A DNA stretch of 64,000 bases from Thioalkalivibrio paradoxus ARh 1 (GCF_000227685.2 NZ_CP007029.1:3570501-3634500); one strand, 5' to 3'. Positions 16,621-27,320 are shown, counted from the first letter of the stretch. Notes: a model not told the origin generated them from the sequence alone. Made by a program: numbers and translations.

Positions 16621-19247
16621 TGCAATGGTTCCACGATACCAAGATCAGCCGCCGCACCTTCCTGGCCGGGACGGGTGCGCTCGGCGTTGCCACGGCATTC
16701 CAACTCAACCCCCTCACGCAGGCACTGGTGAATGCCGGTGTCGTGCACGCTGCGAACCCGATTCCGATCCCGGGTTCGGGCGAGTGGGTTCCCACCGTCT
16801 GCCAGGGCTGTACCACCTGGTGCATGAAAGAGGCCTATGTTCAGGACGGCCGCGTGTTCCACGTGCGCGGCAACCAGCACTCCAAGATCACCGGTAAGTC
16901 CGGTTGCGTACGTCAGAGCATGGCGCTGACCGAGCTATACGACCCGGACCGGGTGCGTTACCCGATGAAGCGGACCAACCCGCGCAAGGGCCGCGGCGAG
17001 GATCCGGGATTCGTGCGGATCACCTGGGAAGAAGCCATGGACACCTTCGCCGAGAAACTGATGGAGCTGCGGCAGAAGGGCGAACCGTACAAATACATGA
17101 CCACCCGCGGCCGTTATGGATTCATGAGCGGGGTGATGCTCGCGAACATCACCCGCATCATCGGCTCGCCGAACGCGATCACCCACTCGGCCATCTGCGC
17201 CGAGGCCGACAAGTTCGGTCCGTACTTCATGGAAGGGAACTGGGGCTACCGGCAGTACGACATCAAGAACAGCCGCTACCAGCTCTCGTTCGGGGCCGAT
17301 CCGATTGCCGCCAACCGGCAGGTGTCCTTCGCCACGCGCGAGTGGGGCAACATGCTGGATCACGCCAAGGTGGCTGTGGTCGATCCCCGCTTTTCCTCCA
17401 GCGCGCAGAAGGCGGATGAATGGCTGCCGATCAGGCCGGGTACGGATTCCGCGCTGGCGCTGGCACTGGCCCATGTGATTCTGACTGAGGAGCTTTGGCA
17501 CAAACCCTTCGTTGGCGATTTCTTCGACGGAAAAAACCGCTTTGTCTCGGGCCAGACAGTCGCGTTGGAAACCATGGTCGAAGCGGCGGATGCAGCGGTC
17601 GAGGCAGAAGATACAACGCAGGGGCCGACCGCGGTGCCGACTTTCAACGAGCGGTATACCCACGGTCTGGTGCAGTGGTGGAACCTGGAACTCAAGGACC
17701 GCACCCCGGAGTGGGCTGCGGAGATCACCGACATTCCGGTCGAGCAGATCGTGCGCGTGGCCCGGGATCTCGGCGAGGCGGCCCCGAGAGTGGGCATCTG
17801 GCTCTCGCGCGGGATGCACATGAACACGCGCGGCTCCTACAGCTCGATGTGCGGTCACGCGCTTGCCGGGCTACTGGGGGCGGCGGAGAACGACGGCGGC
17901 AGCATGCGCTTCAGTGCCCGCCCGACAGCCTCCCTACCCGACGGCGCCGCGTATCGCGATGATCTGGCCAAGGCCGGGATCGCAATGGAAATGATCGATC
18001 GCCGTGGCCGACTGGAATTCCCGGCACTCGCCCGCGGGCGCTCTGGCGCAGGCGTGATCAGCGCCCAGCCCGCCAACTCCATTCTGGAGGAAGACCCCTA
18101 CGGCATCGAGGTGCTGTACTCGAGCTGGAACAACTTCGTCTACGCCCAGCCGCACGCGCAGGAGTGGGAAGAGGCGATGAAGAAGGTACCCTTCCAGGTG
18201 CACTCGACGCTGAACCTCGCCGAACAGTCGATGTTCGCCGACATCATCCTGCCGGCGTCGCACAGTATGTTCGAGCGCTGGAACGTCGTCGCCAACTCCG
18301 GCAACGGCTATGGCGTGGTCGGCATTCAGCAGCCGATGGTGAAGATCGGCGACATCCGCCAGGATGAGTCGGAGATCCCCTGGCTGCTCGCCGAAGCGCT
18401 GGATCGCAAGGGCTTCAGCGCGCCGCTGGAATACCTGAAAAACGAGTTCACCGATCCGGAAACGGGTGCGCATCCCACCAACGGTGACGAGTTGGGCCTG
18501 ATCATGGTCAAGATGATGACCCGGCCCTTCTGGGATCCCGACTCCACTGTGGGGGGCACGAAGTTCGCCAACTGGGAAGAGTTTCGCAAGGTCGGCATGT
18601 GGACCAGCGATCACTACCCGTTCCAGTCGCGCTGGGGGAACATGGGGACGAAGACCGGCAACTTCGAGTTCTACTCCGAGACCCTGAAGGACGCGTTGCA
18701 AGCGCACGCGGACCGGCACAATACCGACATCGACAATGTGCTGGCGACCTGCAATTACGAAGCCCGCGGCGAACTGGCGTTCATCCCGCATTACGAGAAC
18801 CCGGTGCGGCACGGCAGCGAGAGCGAGTACCCGTTCCTGTTCATTGACTACAAGCACAAGCTCAACCGGGAGGGACGCGGGTGCAACCATTACTGGTACA
18901 CGGCCGAACGTGATACCGAGCCGGGCGATTTCAAGTTCGGCGATGCCGCCAAGATCAACCCGGTGGACGCCGAACGCCTCGGGATCGAGACCGGCGACAC
19001 GATTCGGCTGAGCAGTGTCTCCGGCACCATCACCTGCACCGCAAGCGTTTGGGAGGGTGTGCGACCCGGCTGCGTCGTGAAAGCCTTCGGTATGGGCCAC
19101 TGGGCCTACGGGCGGAATGTGTCCGAGGAGTTCGGGCGGACCGCCATCGGGGGCAACAACAACGAACTGATCCCGGGCGACTATGACCGCCTGTCCGGAT
19201 CCTCGGTGTTCTCCGGCCAGATCGGCGTTCGCGTCGAGAAAGTCTGA
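16621..19247 (+). CDS. arrA: molybdopterin oxidoreductase, respiratory arsenate reductase (ArrA)-like catalytic subunit
   Basis: This 875-residue DMSO-reductase-family protein has a Tat signal (SRRTFLAG at 10-17), a [4Fe-4S] ligand set Cys61, Cys64, Cys68, Cys96 (CQGCTTWC ... SGC) and the Mo-ligand Cys193 in THSAICAEADKFG. The residues that I recall as lining the arsenate pocket of Shewanella ArrA (Arg165, Tyr166, Lys198, Tyr210) are present at identical numbers. The R-G-R-Y motif at 163-166 favours ArrA over ArxA, whose clade shows G-R-G-W-G. It should act in the periplasm, reducing arsenate with electrons from the ArrB-ArrC-like subunits encoded next. I chose the ATG at 16621 because GGAGG precedes it and the Tat motif follows at the usual distance. 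Polysulfide or other Psr-type substrates remain possible. Confidence 0.75.
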
Positions 19248-19276
19248 CAGCCGCCAACTGCTAGGAGATTTCAGTC

Positions 19277-20017
19277 ATGGGATATGGAATGGTGATTGAC
19301 CAGCAGCTCTGCGTCGGCTGCGCCGCCTGCACCATCGCGTGCAAGATCGAAAACAACACCCCGGTCGGCATCAACTGGTGCGACAAGATCACGCGCACCA
19401 CCGGGAAATTCCCGGACGTGCGGTACGAGTACATTTCGACGATGTGCAACCACTGCGACAACGCGCCTTGCGTCGCCGCCTGCCCGACGCAGGCGATGCA
19501 CAAGGACCGGCAGACCGGGCTCACGCTGCATGACCCCAAGAAGTGCATTGGCTGCAAGGCGTGCATCGTGGGCTGCCCGTACGGCGTGATCAGTGTCAAC
19601 TGGGAACGGCCGCATCGACACTGGGCGCAGCGCGACCGCTTGGCCGAGGGCTGTTTCTCGCCCAGGGAGATGGTCGAGGAGTCCGGTGGCGAAGGCTCCC
19701 CACACGGCAATCCGGAGCGAGGCACCACCTACCCGGTCGTGCGGCCCTCGGGCACCGTCGAGAAATGCACCTTCTGCGACCACCGCCTGGCCCAGGGGCT
19801 GGCACCGGCCTGCGTCGACGCCTGCCCCTCGGGGGCAAGGCAGTTTGGCGACATCGATGATCCGAACAGCGAGGTAAGCAAACTGGTGGCCCGGCATGGA
19901 GGCCAGGGGTTGCGGGAACATCTCGGTACCCGACCACGGGTCATTTACATCCGCGACTACAAACCACAGCGCCGCTTCGAACCCGCGCGCCCGGCCGGCG
20001 AAGGCCAAGGAGCGTAA
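19277..20017 (+). CDS. arrB: four-cluster ferredoxin subunit of the arrA-like enzyme
   Basis: This 246-residue PsrB/DmsB/ArrB-type protein has four Cys groups for [4Fe-4S] clusters: CVGCAACTIACK, CNHCDNAPCVAACP, CIGCKACIVGCP and CTFCDHRLAQGLAPACVDACP. It has no signal peptide, as expected for a subunit co-exported with the Tat-carrying catalytic partner. It lies 29 bp after arrA with an AGGAGATTTCAGTC ribosome site. It transfers electrons between the membrane subunit and the molybdenum subunit. Confidence 0.85.
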   Translation: MGYGMVIDQQLCVGCAACTIACKIENNTPVGINWCDKITRTTGKFPDVRYEYISTMCNHCDNAPCVAACPTQAMHKDRQTGLTLHDPKKCIGCKACIVGCPYGVISVNWERPHRHWAQRDRLAEGCFSPREMVEESGGEGSPHGNPERGTTYPVVRPSGTVEKCTFCDHRLAQGLAPACVDACPSGARQFGDIDDPNSEVSKLVARHGGQGLREHLGTRPRVIYIRDYKPQRRFEPARPAGEGQGA

Positions 20018-20020
20018 ACC

Positions 20021-21064
20021 ATGAATGCCAATGTCAGCTTGCGAGACTTTGCCACGCCCACCTGGATCCTGATCGCCGTCGGCCTCGTGGCAGGCGGCAT
20101 GGTGGGTGTGTACGAGATGTTCTTCGGACATCTGTTTGCAACCAACCATGCACTGGTCTGGACGCTCCCACTGGTCGCCTACATCTTCCTGGCGTTGATG
20201 AGCACCGGGATATCGCTGGTTCTGGCCTACGGACTGCTCACCAAAGACGCATCCATCACGCAACACACACGGCCGCTGTTGATCATGGCCATTGGTATCC
20301 TCCTTGGAGGCTTCACCGCCTTGGCAACCGAACTGGGATCCGTGCTGAATCTGGTCTGGATCCTGCTCTCGCCAAACTTCAGTTCTCCGATCTGGTGGAT
20401 GGGCGCGCTGTACTCGGTCGAACTGGTGCTCCTGATCGTGAAGCTCGTGATGGACCTGAAGGGCCGACACGGCGGGTTCGACATGCCACTTGCCTGGGGA
20501 ACGCTCATCATCGCCGCGGCCGCCGCCATCACCATCGGCGCAGTCTTCGGCACGGTCATCGGACGCCCGGACTACCATGGGGCCTTCCTGTCGATCGTCA
20601 CCCTGGTCTCGGCGCTGGTGAGCGGAACCGCCGCGATCGTGCTGCTGCGTCCGCAGAGTAAGCTTACGGAAACCGCAGGGCGGATCTTCCGGCAGACGGC
20701 GCTTCTGTTCGCGGCATTGATCCTGATGCGGGTTGCCTACGAAGCCCACAGCACGGTCGCCGGCATGCTGGGCTGGGCGAGCATTGCGATGCTGGCGCCC
20801 TTCCTCATCGCTGCCGTTCTTCTACCTCGCGCGCCACGTATGTTGGCCCTGCTCGGCATCCTGGGTGCACTCTGGGTGCAGTACAGCTTCATCATCACGG
20901 GGCAACTGGTGTCGCTCGGACAGACCGCCCACTGGTACGGCGCGGTGCAGTCCTACCAGCCGAACCTTCCGGAACTCCTAGTCCTCGTGCTTGGCATTGC
21001 CGTGGCCGCTGCACTCATCAAGCTCGGCGAGCAGTTCCTGATCGAGCGGCGCCCGGCTGCCTGA
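20021..21064 (+). CDS. arrC: NrfD/PsrC-type membrane subunit of the arrA-like enzyme
   Basis: This 347-residue integral membrane protein has about eight to nine hydrophobic helices and a basic C-terminus, the layout of the NrfD/PsrC family that exchanges electrons with the quinone pool. It starts 3 bp after the ArrB-like stop, so the two are coupled. A strong terminator follows at 21092-21124. Together the three genes encode a quinone-linked periplasmic respiratory complex. Confidence 0.83.
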   Translation: MNANVSLRDFATPTWILIAVGLVAGGMVGVYEMFFGHLFATNHALVWTLPLVAYIFLALMSTGISLVLAYGLLTKDASITQHTRPLLIMAIGILLGGFTALATELGSVLNLVWILLSPNFSSPIWWMGALYSVELVLLIVKLVMDLKGRHGGFDMPLAWGTLIIAAAAAITIGAVFGTVIGRPDYHGAFLSIVTLVSALVSGTAAIVLLRPQSKLTETAGRIFRQTALLFAALILMRVAYEAHSTVAGMLGWASIAMLAPFLIAAVLLPRAPRMLALLGILGALWVQYSFIITGQLVSLGQTAHWYGAVQSYQPNLPELLVLVLGIAVAAALIKLGEQFLIERRPAA

Positions 21065-21091
21065 CGTCGAACGGGGCGACTGCCCCACCCT

Positions 21092-21124
21092 GCCCGCCTG
21101 CGACTTTTGCAGGCGGGCGTTTTT
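21092..21124 (+). terminator. rho-independent terminator after the arrABC-like operon
   Basis: A perfect 10-bp stem (GCCCGCCTGC at 21092-21101 with GCAGGCGGGC at 21109-21118) and a 7-base loop are followed by GTTTTT. It closes the respiratory operon and separates it from arsR. Confidence 0.9.
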
Positions 21125-21184
21125 GACCCTACAGGCTCCCGGTTAAGCGATGCGAGGCACCCGGTTTTTCAGTAGCATCGGGCG

Positions 21185-21520
21185 ATGGATACGCAAATGG
21201 CCGTCAAGATGTTCGCCGCCTTGGCCCATGAAAACCGACTTGCGGTGTTTCGCATGCTGGTAAAGGCCGGGCCCCAGGGCAAATCGGCCGGGGAGATCGG
21301 CGCTGAGCTCGGGATCGTGCCATCGACCCTTTCCTTTCACCTCTCGGCACTTGAGGGCGCAGGGCTGGTGCAATCCATGCGTGCCGGACGATACATGTGC
21401 TACGGCGTTCGCCCCCAAGCCATCGGCAGTCTGCTGGATTTTCTGACCGACGATTGCTGTGGGGGACATCCCGAGCGCTGTGGTCTGCCCATGGATCGGG
21501 TTACAAAAGCCTCTGCCTGA
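21185..21520 (+). CDS. arsR: ArsR-family arsenite-responsive repressor
   Basis: This 111-residue winged-helix repressor has the recognition segment VPSTLSFHLSALEGAGLV. A C-terminal thiol cluster comprises Cys91, Cys92 and Cys99 (CCGGHPERC), close to the C-terminal Cys triad that binds As(III) in Acidithiobacillus-type ArsR proteins, rather than the helix-3 CxC site of plasmid ArsR. It stands between the arrABC-like operon and the detoxification genes and probably represses the latter, and its own gene, until arsenite binds. Confidence 0.88.
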   Translation: MDTQMAVKMFAALAHENRLAVFRMLVKAGPQGKSAGEIGAELGIVPSTLSFHLSALEGAGLVQSMRAGRYMCYGVRPQAIGSLLDFLTDDCCGGHPERCGLPMDRVTKASA

Positions 21521-21654
21521 GCCGGCTTACGATCCGCACTGCAACCGGGAAAACCCTCGTTGTTGATCGCCAGGACGGAGGCATCCGTCACGTGACTGTC
21601 ATGAATCCGTCATAGGATATCGCGTCCAATACGCCCCACCAGGAGACTGCACCG

Positions 21655-22674
21655 ATGAGCGTTCGTGTCGGCATCAATGGCTTTGGCCGCATGGGACGGC
21701 TGGCGCTGCGCGCCGCCTGGGGCCGTCCCGAGTTCGACTTTGTGCTGATCAACGAGAAGAACGGCGACGGCGCCGTCTCCGGCCACTTGCTCGAATTCGA
21801 CTCGGTGCACGGGCGCTGGCCCCACGCCATCGCCGCTGAGCCCGACCGGATCAGCGTCGACGGGCATGAGATCCGCCACACCCGGCACGACACCCCCGGC
21901 GCGGCACCGTGGGCGGAGGCCGGCTGCGATCTGGTCATCGAGGCGACCGGCGCGTTTCGCACGGTCGAGCGCCTGCAACCGTACTTCGACGCCGGGGTGA
22001 AAAAGGTCGTGGTCGCCGCGCCGGTCAAGGACCCGGCGGTGCTCAACGTGGTCGTCGGCGTCAATGACCACCTCTACGATCCACAGCGTCACCGCATCGT
22101 AACCGCCGCCTCCTGCACCACCAACTGCATCGCCCCGGCGGTGAAGGTGATGCACGAGTCGCTCGGTATCGTCCACGGCTCGATCCTGACCATCCATGAC
22201 ATGACCAACACCCAGTCGCCAGTCGACCGGCCGCACCCGGATCTGCGCCGGGCACGTGCCGCCGGCCTTTCGCTGATTCCGACCACCACCGGCTCGGCCC
22301 GCGCGATCGGCGACATCTTTCCCGAACTCCAGGGCCGGCTCAATGGCCACGCGGTGCGGGTGCCGCTGATGAACGCGTCCCTCACCGACCTCACCTTCGA
22401 GGCGGCGCGCTCGACCACGGCCGAAGAGGTCAACGGCCTGCTACGCGCGGCCGCCGAAGGCCCGCTGGCCGGCATCCTCGGCTACGAAGAGCGGCCGCTG
22501 GTCTCGGCTGACTACCGGGGTGATCCGCGCTCGTCCATCGTCGATGCTGACTCCACGCTGGTCATCGACGGCACCCAGGTCAAGCTCCTGCTCTGGTACG
22601 ACAACGAGTGGGGCTATGCCAACCGATTGGTCGAACTGGCCACACAGGTGGCACGCTCGCTCGAGACGGTGTAG
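21655..22674 (+). CDS. ars-operon-type glyceraldehyde-3-phosphate dehydrogenase
   Basis: This 339-residue GAPDH has the Rossmann motif [10 protein letters not shown] and the catalytic Cys154 in ASCTTNC. The N-terminal [24 protein letters not shown] region resembles the GAPDH group encoded beside arsJ. Those enzymes turn glyceraldehyde-3-phosphate and arsenate into 1-arseno-3-phosphoglycerate, which ArsJ exports. No ArsJ-type MFS permease occurs in the window. AGGAGACTGCACCG precedes the ATG. It follows arsR and heads a run with the CBS and ArsB genes. Confidence 0.85.
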   Translation: MSVRVGINGFGRMGRLALRAAWGRPEFDFVLINEKNGDGAVSGHLLEFDSVHGRWPHAIAAEPDRISVDGHEIRHTRHDTPGAAPWAEAGCDLVIEATGAFRTVERLQPYFDAGVKKVVVAAPVKDPAVLNVVVGVNDHLYDPQRHRIVTAASCTTNCIAPAVKVMHESLGIVHGSILTIHDMTNTQSPVDRPHPDLRRARAAGLSLIPTTTGSARAIGDIFPELQGRLNGHAVRVPLMNASLTDLTFEAARSTTAEEVNGLLRAAAEGPLAGILGYEERPLVSADYRGDPRSSIVDADSTLVIDGTQVKLLLWYDNEWGYANRLVELATQVARSLETV

Positions 22675-22774
22675 GTCACCGCCCGGGCTCGCTGCCAAAG
22701 CGAGGATCAACAGAAGCCGCTGGGCTGGGTCCTCCTTTGCGCTAGACTTTCATCACAACGTTGCGAAAGAGGCT

Positions 22775-23263
22775 ATGTGGATGCAGGTTCGGGATCTGAT
22801 GACGCGCGATCCTGTGACCGTCGGTCCTGCGACTTCGGTCGAGGCACTCATCGACCTGTTGGTCGATAAGGGCATCAATGGCCTTCCGGTCGTCGATGAA
22901 TTCGGCCGGGTGCTCGGGATGGTCACGACGGGGGACCTGATTCACCGGGTAGCCGATGCGCATGTCCCTAGCCGTGACTCCATCTGGCGGGAATCCTTGT
23001 ACAAATCCGTGTTCCGCCACGACGATTCCGAGCCCAATCCAGCAGAAGGCGTCACAGCCGGCGCGGTGATGAGCCGCAACCCCGCGTACGTGTTGCCCTC
23101 GGATGACATGGCTGTCGCGGCCCGACTGCTGATCGAGCACCGGGTAAAGTCCCTTCCCGTTCTGGACGAAGAGCGACTGGTGGGGATGGTCTCGCGGCTT
23201 GACCTGCTGCGCTGCCTGCGCGCGCATCCCGGCTGTTGCAACCCGTTCAAACGCCAGGACTGA
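22775..23263 (+). CDS. CBS-domain pair protein with a C-terminal Cys pair
   Basis: This 162-residue protein is made of two CBS domains (about 5-65 and 95-150) with a linker between them. CBS pairs bind adenine nucleotides or other small ligands and regulate partner proteins. The C-terminus carries Cys147 and the vicinal pair Cys154-Cys155 (HPGCCNPF), unusual for a plain CBS module. The gene ends 9 bp before arsB, so it is co-transcribed with the arsenite permease and may gate or sense for it. I used the ATG at 22775 (AAGAGG upstream); a second ATG two codons later is also possible. Confidence 0.8.
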   Translation: MWMQVRDLMTRDPVTVGPATSVEALIDLLVDKGINGLPVVDEFGRVLGMVTTGDLIHRVADAHVPSRDSIWRESLYKSVFRHDDSEPNPAEGVTAGAVMSRNPAYVLPSDDMAVAARLLIEHRVKSLPVLDEERLVGMVSRLDLLRCLRAHPGCCNPFKRQD

Positions 23264-23272
23264 GCGCCCCCC

Positions 23273-24565
<1,293 letters not shown>

Positions 24566-24784
24566 ACATTGAACCGGTGACCCGAGTGCGGGTAAGAAGG
24601 GACGGAGGCCATGCTTTCAGGTGCCTATCAGTGACACCACCCGTCCCCGGCCCAGCCCGCGCTTCCCAGTCCGCGGACGAGCCACTGCCGGATGTTCTGC
24701 TCCTTCCGGAGCGTGCCCTGCCCACCCGAGCACAGAGCGAGCGCACGGCCTGCCGCCGCTGAGACCGAGCGCCCCCAAGCTCCC

Positions 24785-25747
24785 ATGTTCAGTCGGTTCA
24801 CCGTCGAGCGTCATCAGGTCTGGCTGTACCTTTGCGCCATCGTCGGCGGCCTCGCGCTCGGCATTCGGGTTCCGGATATCGGTCCGCTCTTCGAACCGCT
24901 GATCTGGCCAGTTCTCGGGGCCCTGCTGTACACCACGTTCACTCAGGTCCCCCTGCTCCACCTGCGCGACGCCTTTCAGGATCGGCGCTTCCTGCTCGCG
25001 CTGCTGATCGGTAATTTCGTTCTCATTCCGCTCCTGGTATGGGGCCTGGTGCTGCTGCTCCCGGACGATCCGGCCCTGCGCCTCGGTGTGCTCCTGGTCC
25101 TGCTGGTACCGTGCACCGACTGGTTTATCGCGTTCACGCAACTTGGCCGTGGCGACCCGGCCCGCGCCATCGCGGTCACTCCCCTGAATCTGCTGTTGCA
25201 GTTCCTGTTACTGCCGATGTACCTCTGGTTGATGTTGCCGTCCGAACAATTTGCCTCGGTGCTTTCGATCGGTGATCTGGCCCCAGCAGCCATCGGCCTG
25301 ATTGGGGTACCGCTCGTGCTGGCGGCAATCAGCGAGCGCTGGATCGAGGCACGCCCCGAACGTGGGGTCTGGCGTGACCGACTAGCCTGGGGGCCCGTTC
25401 CGCTTCTCGCCATCGTGGTTTTCCTGATCGCGGCAGCCCAGGTCGGTGTGATTCGCGATTCCGGAGCCATGCTGCTCTCGGTACTGCCGGTGTTCATCGC
25501 CTTCGCACTCGCGGCTGCCCTGATCGCAAGGGTGCTGACGCGCTTCCTGAGCCTTCCGGTCAGCAGCGGTCGCACCCTGGTCTTCAGTCTCGGTACCCGG
25601 AATTCCTTCGTGGTGTTGCCCTTTGCGCTGGCGCTCCCTGCCGGCTGGGAGACGACCGTCGTCGTGATCGTGCTCCAGTCGCTCGTGGAGCTGTTCGCCA
25701 TAGCCCTCTACCTTTGGTGGATTCCGCGTCACCTGTTCCGAGCGTAA
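24785..25747 (+). CDS. ACR3/SBF-superfamily arsenic resistance permease
   Basis: This 320-residue polytopic protein belongs to the bile-acid:sodium symporter (SBF) superfamily branch annotated as arsenic resistance proteins. It has about ten helices, including WPVLGALLYTTFTQVPL, LVPCTDWFIAFTQLGRGD with the conserved Cys of ACR3-type transporters, and SLGTRNSFVVLPFALALPAG. It probably exports arsenite, giving a second efflux route next to ArsB. A frame to 24692 exists, but the protein-like start is the ATG at 24785. A gap of 219 bp from arsB suggests its own promoter. Some relatives have other anion substrates. Confidence 0.78.
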   Translation: MFSRFTVERHQVWLYLCAIVGGLALGIRVPDIGPLFEPLIWPVLGALLYTTFTQVPLLHLRDAFQDRRFLLALLIGNFVLIPLLVWGLVLLLPDDPALRLGVLLVLLVPCTDWFIAFTQLGRGDPARAIAVTPLNLLLQFLLLPMYLWLMLPSEQFASVLSIGDLAPAAIGLIGVPLVLAAISERWIEARPERGVWRDRLAWGPVPLLAIVVFLIAAAQVGVIRDSGAMLLSVLPVFIAFALAAALIARVLTRFLSLPVSSGRTLVFSLGTRNSFVVLPFALALPAGWETTVVVIVLQSLVELFAIALYLWWIPRHLFRA

Positions 25748-25930
25748 GTGCTCGAATTAGGTATCGTGATCCCGGGAAAAGGGTTCAATCCGCACTACCT
25801 CGTGCCAACACTCCTCTGCATGACCGCAATCGAAGGCGCTGCTGCCGCTACCGAACGGAGGCGCAGTGGCGGCTCTGGGTCGAGACCCGGCATTGGCGGT
25901 GGTGGGGCCTGAGCATCCAACACACAGCAC

Positions 25931-26203
25931 CTACTCGCGGAACAGATCCGCATGGCTACCGGTCCGGGCCAAGTGCAACTCGTCGCCGACAACGCGGTAC
26001 AGCAGCAACCAATCCGGCTCGATATGTGCGTCTCGGTAGCCACGCCAGTTTCCTCGCAAGGAGTGATCCTGGTACCCCTCCGGCAATGGGGCCTTCTCAA
26101 TCAGCAGGCCCAACAGAATCCGCAACTTGCCCATATCCTTGCCACGTTTCTGAAGCCGTTTCACATCGCGTTTGAACTGGCTGGAACGGACCGCAGTCAG
26201 CAT
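25931..26203 (-). CDS. yafQ: YafQ/RelE-family toxin
   Basis: This 90-residue protein matches YafQ-type mRNA interferases: RSSQFKRDVKRLQKRGKD at the start, then LPEGYQDHSLRGNWRGYRDAHIEPDWLLLYRV. The conserved His and Asp of the HSL...DxHIxPDWLLIY pattern are present. It would cleave mRNA on the ribosome. Its ATG shares one base with the antitoxin stop (TGATG), the standard coupling of this module. Confidence 0.92.
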   Translation of the reverse strand: MLTAVRSSQFKRDVKRLQKRGKDMGKLRILLGLLIEKAPLPEGYQDHSLRGNWRGYRDAHIEPDWLLLYRVVGDELHLARTGSHADLFRE

Positions 26204-26460
26204 CAGATCCCTAAGTCCTTGAAGAGCTCCTCAGCACTATCGAACCGCTTTCCTTTACCAGATTCCAGGTCTTCCAGCGCCTTGGCAGTAAGCGCGTTGG
26301 GCACCTGAACCGTGAAGGGAAGTCGCTGTTCATCGGCAATGCGCAGCATCAGCAAGCGGATCGCGTCGGACACCGACAACCCCATGGCCTCCAAGGCCGC
26401 GGTGGCACGCTTTTTGGTTTCGCTGTCGATACGAGCTCGAACCACAGTATCCGCACTCAT
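26203..26460 (-). CDS. dinJ: DinJ/RelB-family antitoxin
   Basis: This 85-residue ribbon-helix-helix antitoxin begins SADTVVRARIDSETKKRATAAL and has the GLSVSDAIRLLMLRIADEQRLPF segment typical of DinJ. The ATG at 26460 is preceded by AGGAGGGACACC; a start at 26481 would add seven unlike residues. It neutralises the overlapping YafQ-type toxin and represses the operon. Confidence 0.92.
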   Translation of the reverse strand: MSADTVVRARIDSETKKRATAALEAMGLSVSDAIRLLMLRIADEQRLPFTVQVPNALTAKALEDLESGKGKRFDSAEELFKDLGI

Positions 26461-26489
26461 GGTGTCCCTCCTGTTCTTCAATGGCTACA

Positions 26490-26501
26490 ATGTAGCTACA
26501 T
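26490..26501 (-). promoter_or_regulatory. palindromic operator upstream of dinJ-yafQ
   Basis: A perfect 12-bp palindrome ATGTAGCTACAT lies about 30 bases before the antitoxin start and overlaps a TACATT sequence that could be the -10 box. A second GGCTACA half-site is next to it. This is where a ribbon-helix-helix antitoxin would bind for autorepression. Confidence 0.6.
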
Positions 26502-26726
26502 CATACACATGAGAGGGCACCGCGTATATCCCGTACTGGCTCCGTCATGGGGGCGTCCACTCTCCAGGCCATTCAGATTCGCCCCTGACGCAGGCGCGCA
26601 ATAGGAGCAGGTCTCGCCCCGTATCATGCAGACGCCCCCTGGACCGCGTAATGGTCTGTGCAGTTGTGCCCGCTTTCAAGCATCGTGCGGCCCCTCGCCA
26701 TTGCAGGCTGAGCGGCCGTTCAGGTT

Positions 26727-26801
26727 AAGGGTTGTCGGACGCCTGCCCGCGACCGCATGAGGCCTCCCCCAAGTTCAGGGGGCAGGCGTCCGACAACCCT
26801 T
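26727..26801. repeat. long inverted repeat between two toxin-antitoxin modules
   Basis: The 22-base arm at 26727-26748 (starting AAGGGTTGTCGGACG) is perfectly complementary to 26780-26801, with a 31-base spacer. Allowing one mismatch, the arms extend to about 26 bases (GGTTAAGGG against CCCTTGACC). It lies in a gap of about 600 bases (26461-27056) with no gene. It could be a MITE/REP-like palindrome, an attachment remnant or a large cruciform. Confidence 0.85.
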
Positions 26802-27056
26802 GACCGAACCAGCCACCCGCACCGGGAATCGTCGTGCCCGCAAGCTGGCCGACGACGGACGGTTACGTCCCGCGAGTAGAAAAGAGGGTGCCGGTGTGCC
26901 ACACGGAGCCACCGGGGAAGCGAACACGCCTGCTCGGAAGGATAGGCATCCACGCCATGACGGGCCTGCCCGGAAGGCGCCGGCACTTCGCGGCTTGCGA
27001 GCCCCGGCAACACGAGCCAATATACACACATACAAGTACACACCAGGAGGTGCCTT

Positions 27057-27320
27057 ATGGGGACACTGACCACTCGCGTCTTCAACAACGGCAACAGTCA
27101 GGCGGTTCGCATTCCCGCCGAGTTCCGGCTGGACACCGATCGTGTGAGCATCTCCCGCAACGAGGACGGCGATCTCGTGATTCATCCGCTACCCGCGCAG
27201 CGCGGCACGGCACTGATGCAGACGCTACAGGCACTGAGCGAGGTCGATGACGCCTTCGTTGCCGCGCTGGAGGCCGAACAGCGTTCGTCCCTGCCGGTGC
27301 AGGAGCGTGAGGTTCTGTGA
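27057..27320 (+). CDS. vapB: VapB/AbrB-type antitoxin
   Basis: This 87-residue protein has the swapped-hairpin AbrB/VapB DNA-binding domain (TTRVFNNGNSQAVRIPAEFRL) and a C-terminal toxin-binding tail. A strong AGGAGGTGCCTT site precedes the ATG. It binds and inhibits VapC and represses the operon. The upstream TATACACACATACAAGTACAC is AT-rich and may hold the promoter/operator. Confidence 0.92.
   Translation: MGTLTTRVFNNGNSQAVRIPAEFRLDTDRVSISRNEDGDLVIHPLPAQRGTALMQTLQALSEVDDAFVAALEAEQRSSLPVQEREVL

Noticed and set aside
16621-19247. Arsenite oxidase ArxA as the identity of the molybdoenzyme
   Set aside because: The R-G-R-Y motif and the Arg/Tyr/Lys/Tyr pocket fit ArrA better than the ArxA G-R-G-W-G pattern; the call is kept as ArrA-like rather than certain.
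24785-25747. ArsJ as the identity of the second arsenic permease
   Set aside because: The protein has the SBF/ACR3-type helix pattern and length (320 residues), not the ~400-residue MFS fold of ArsJ.
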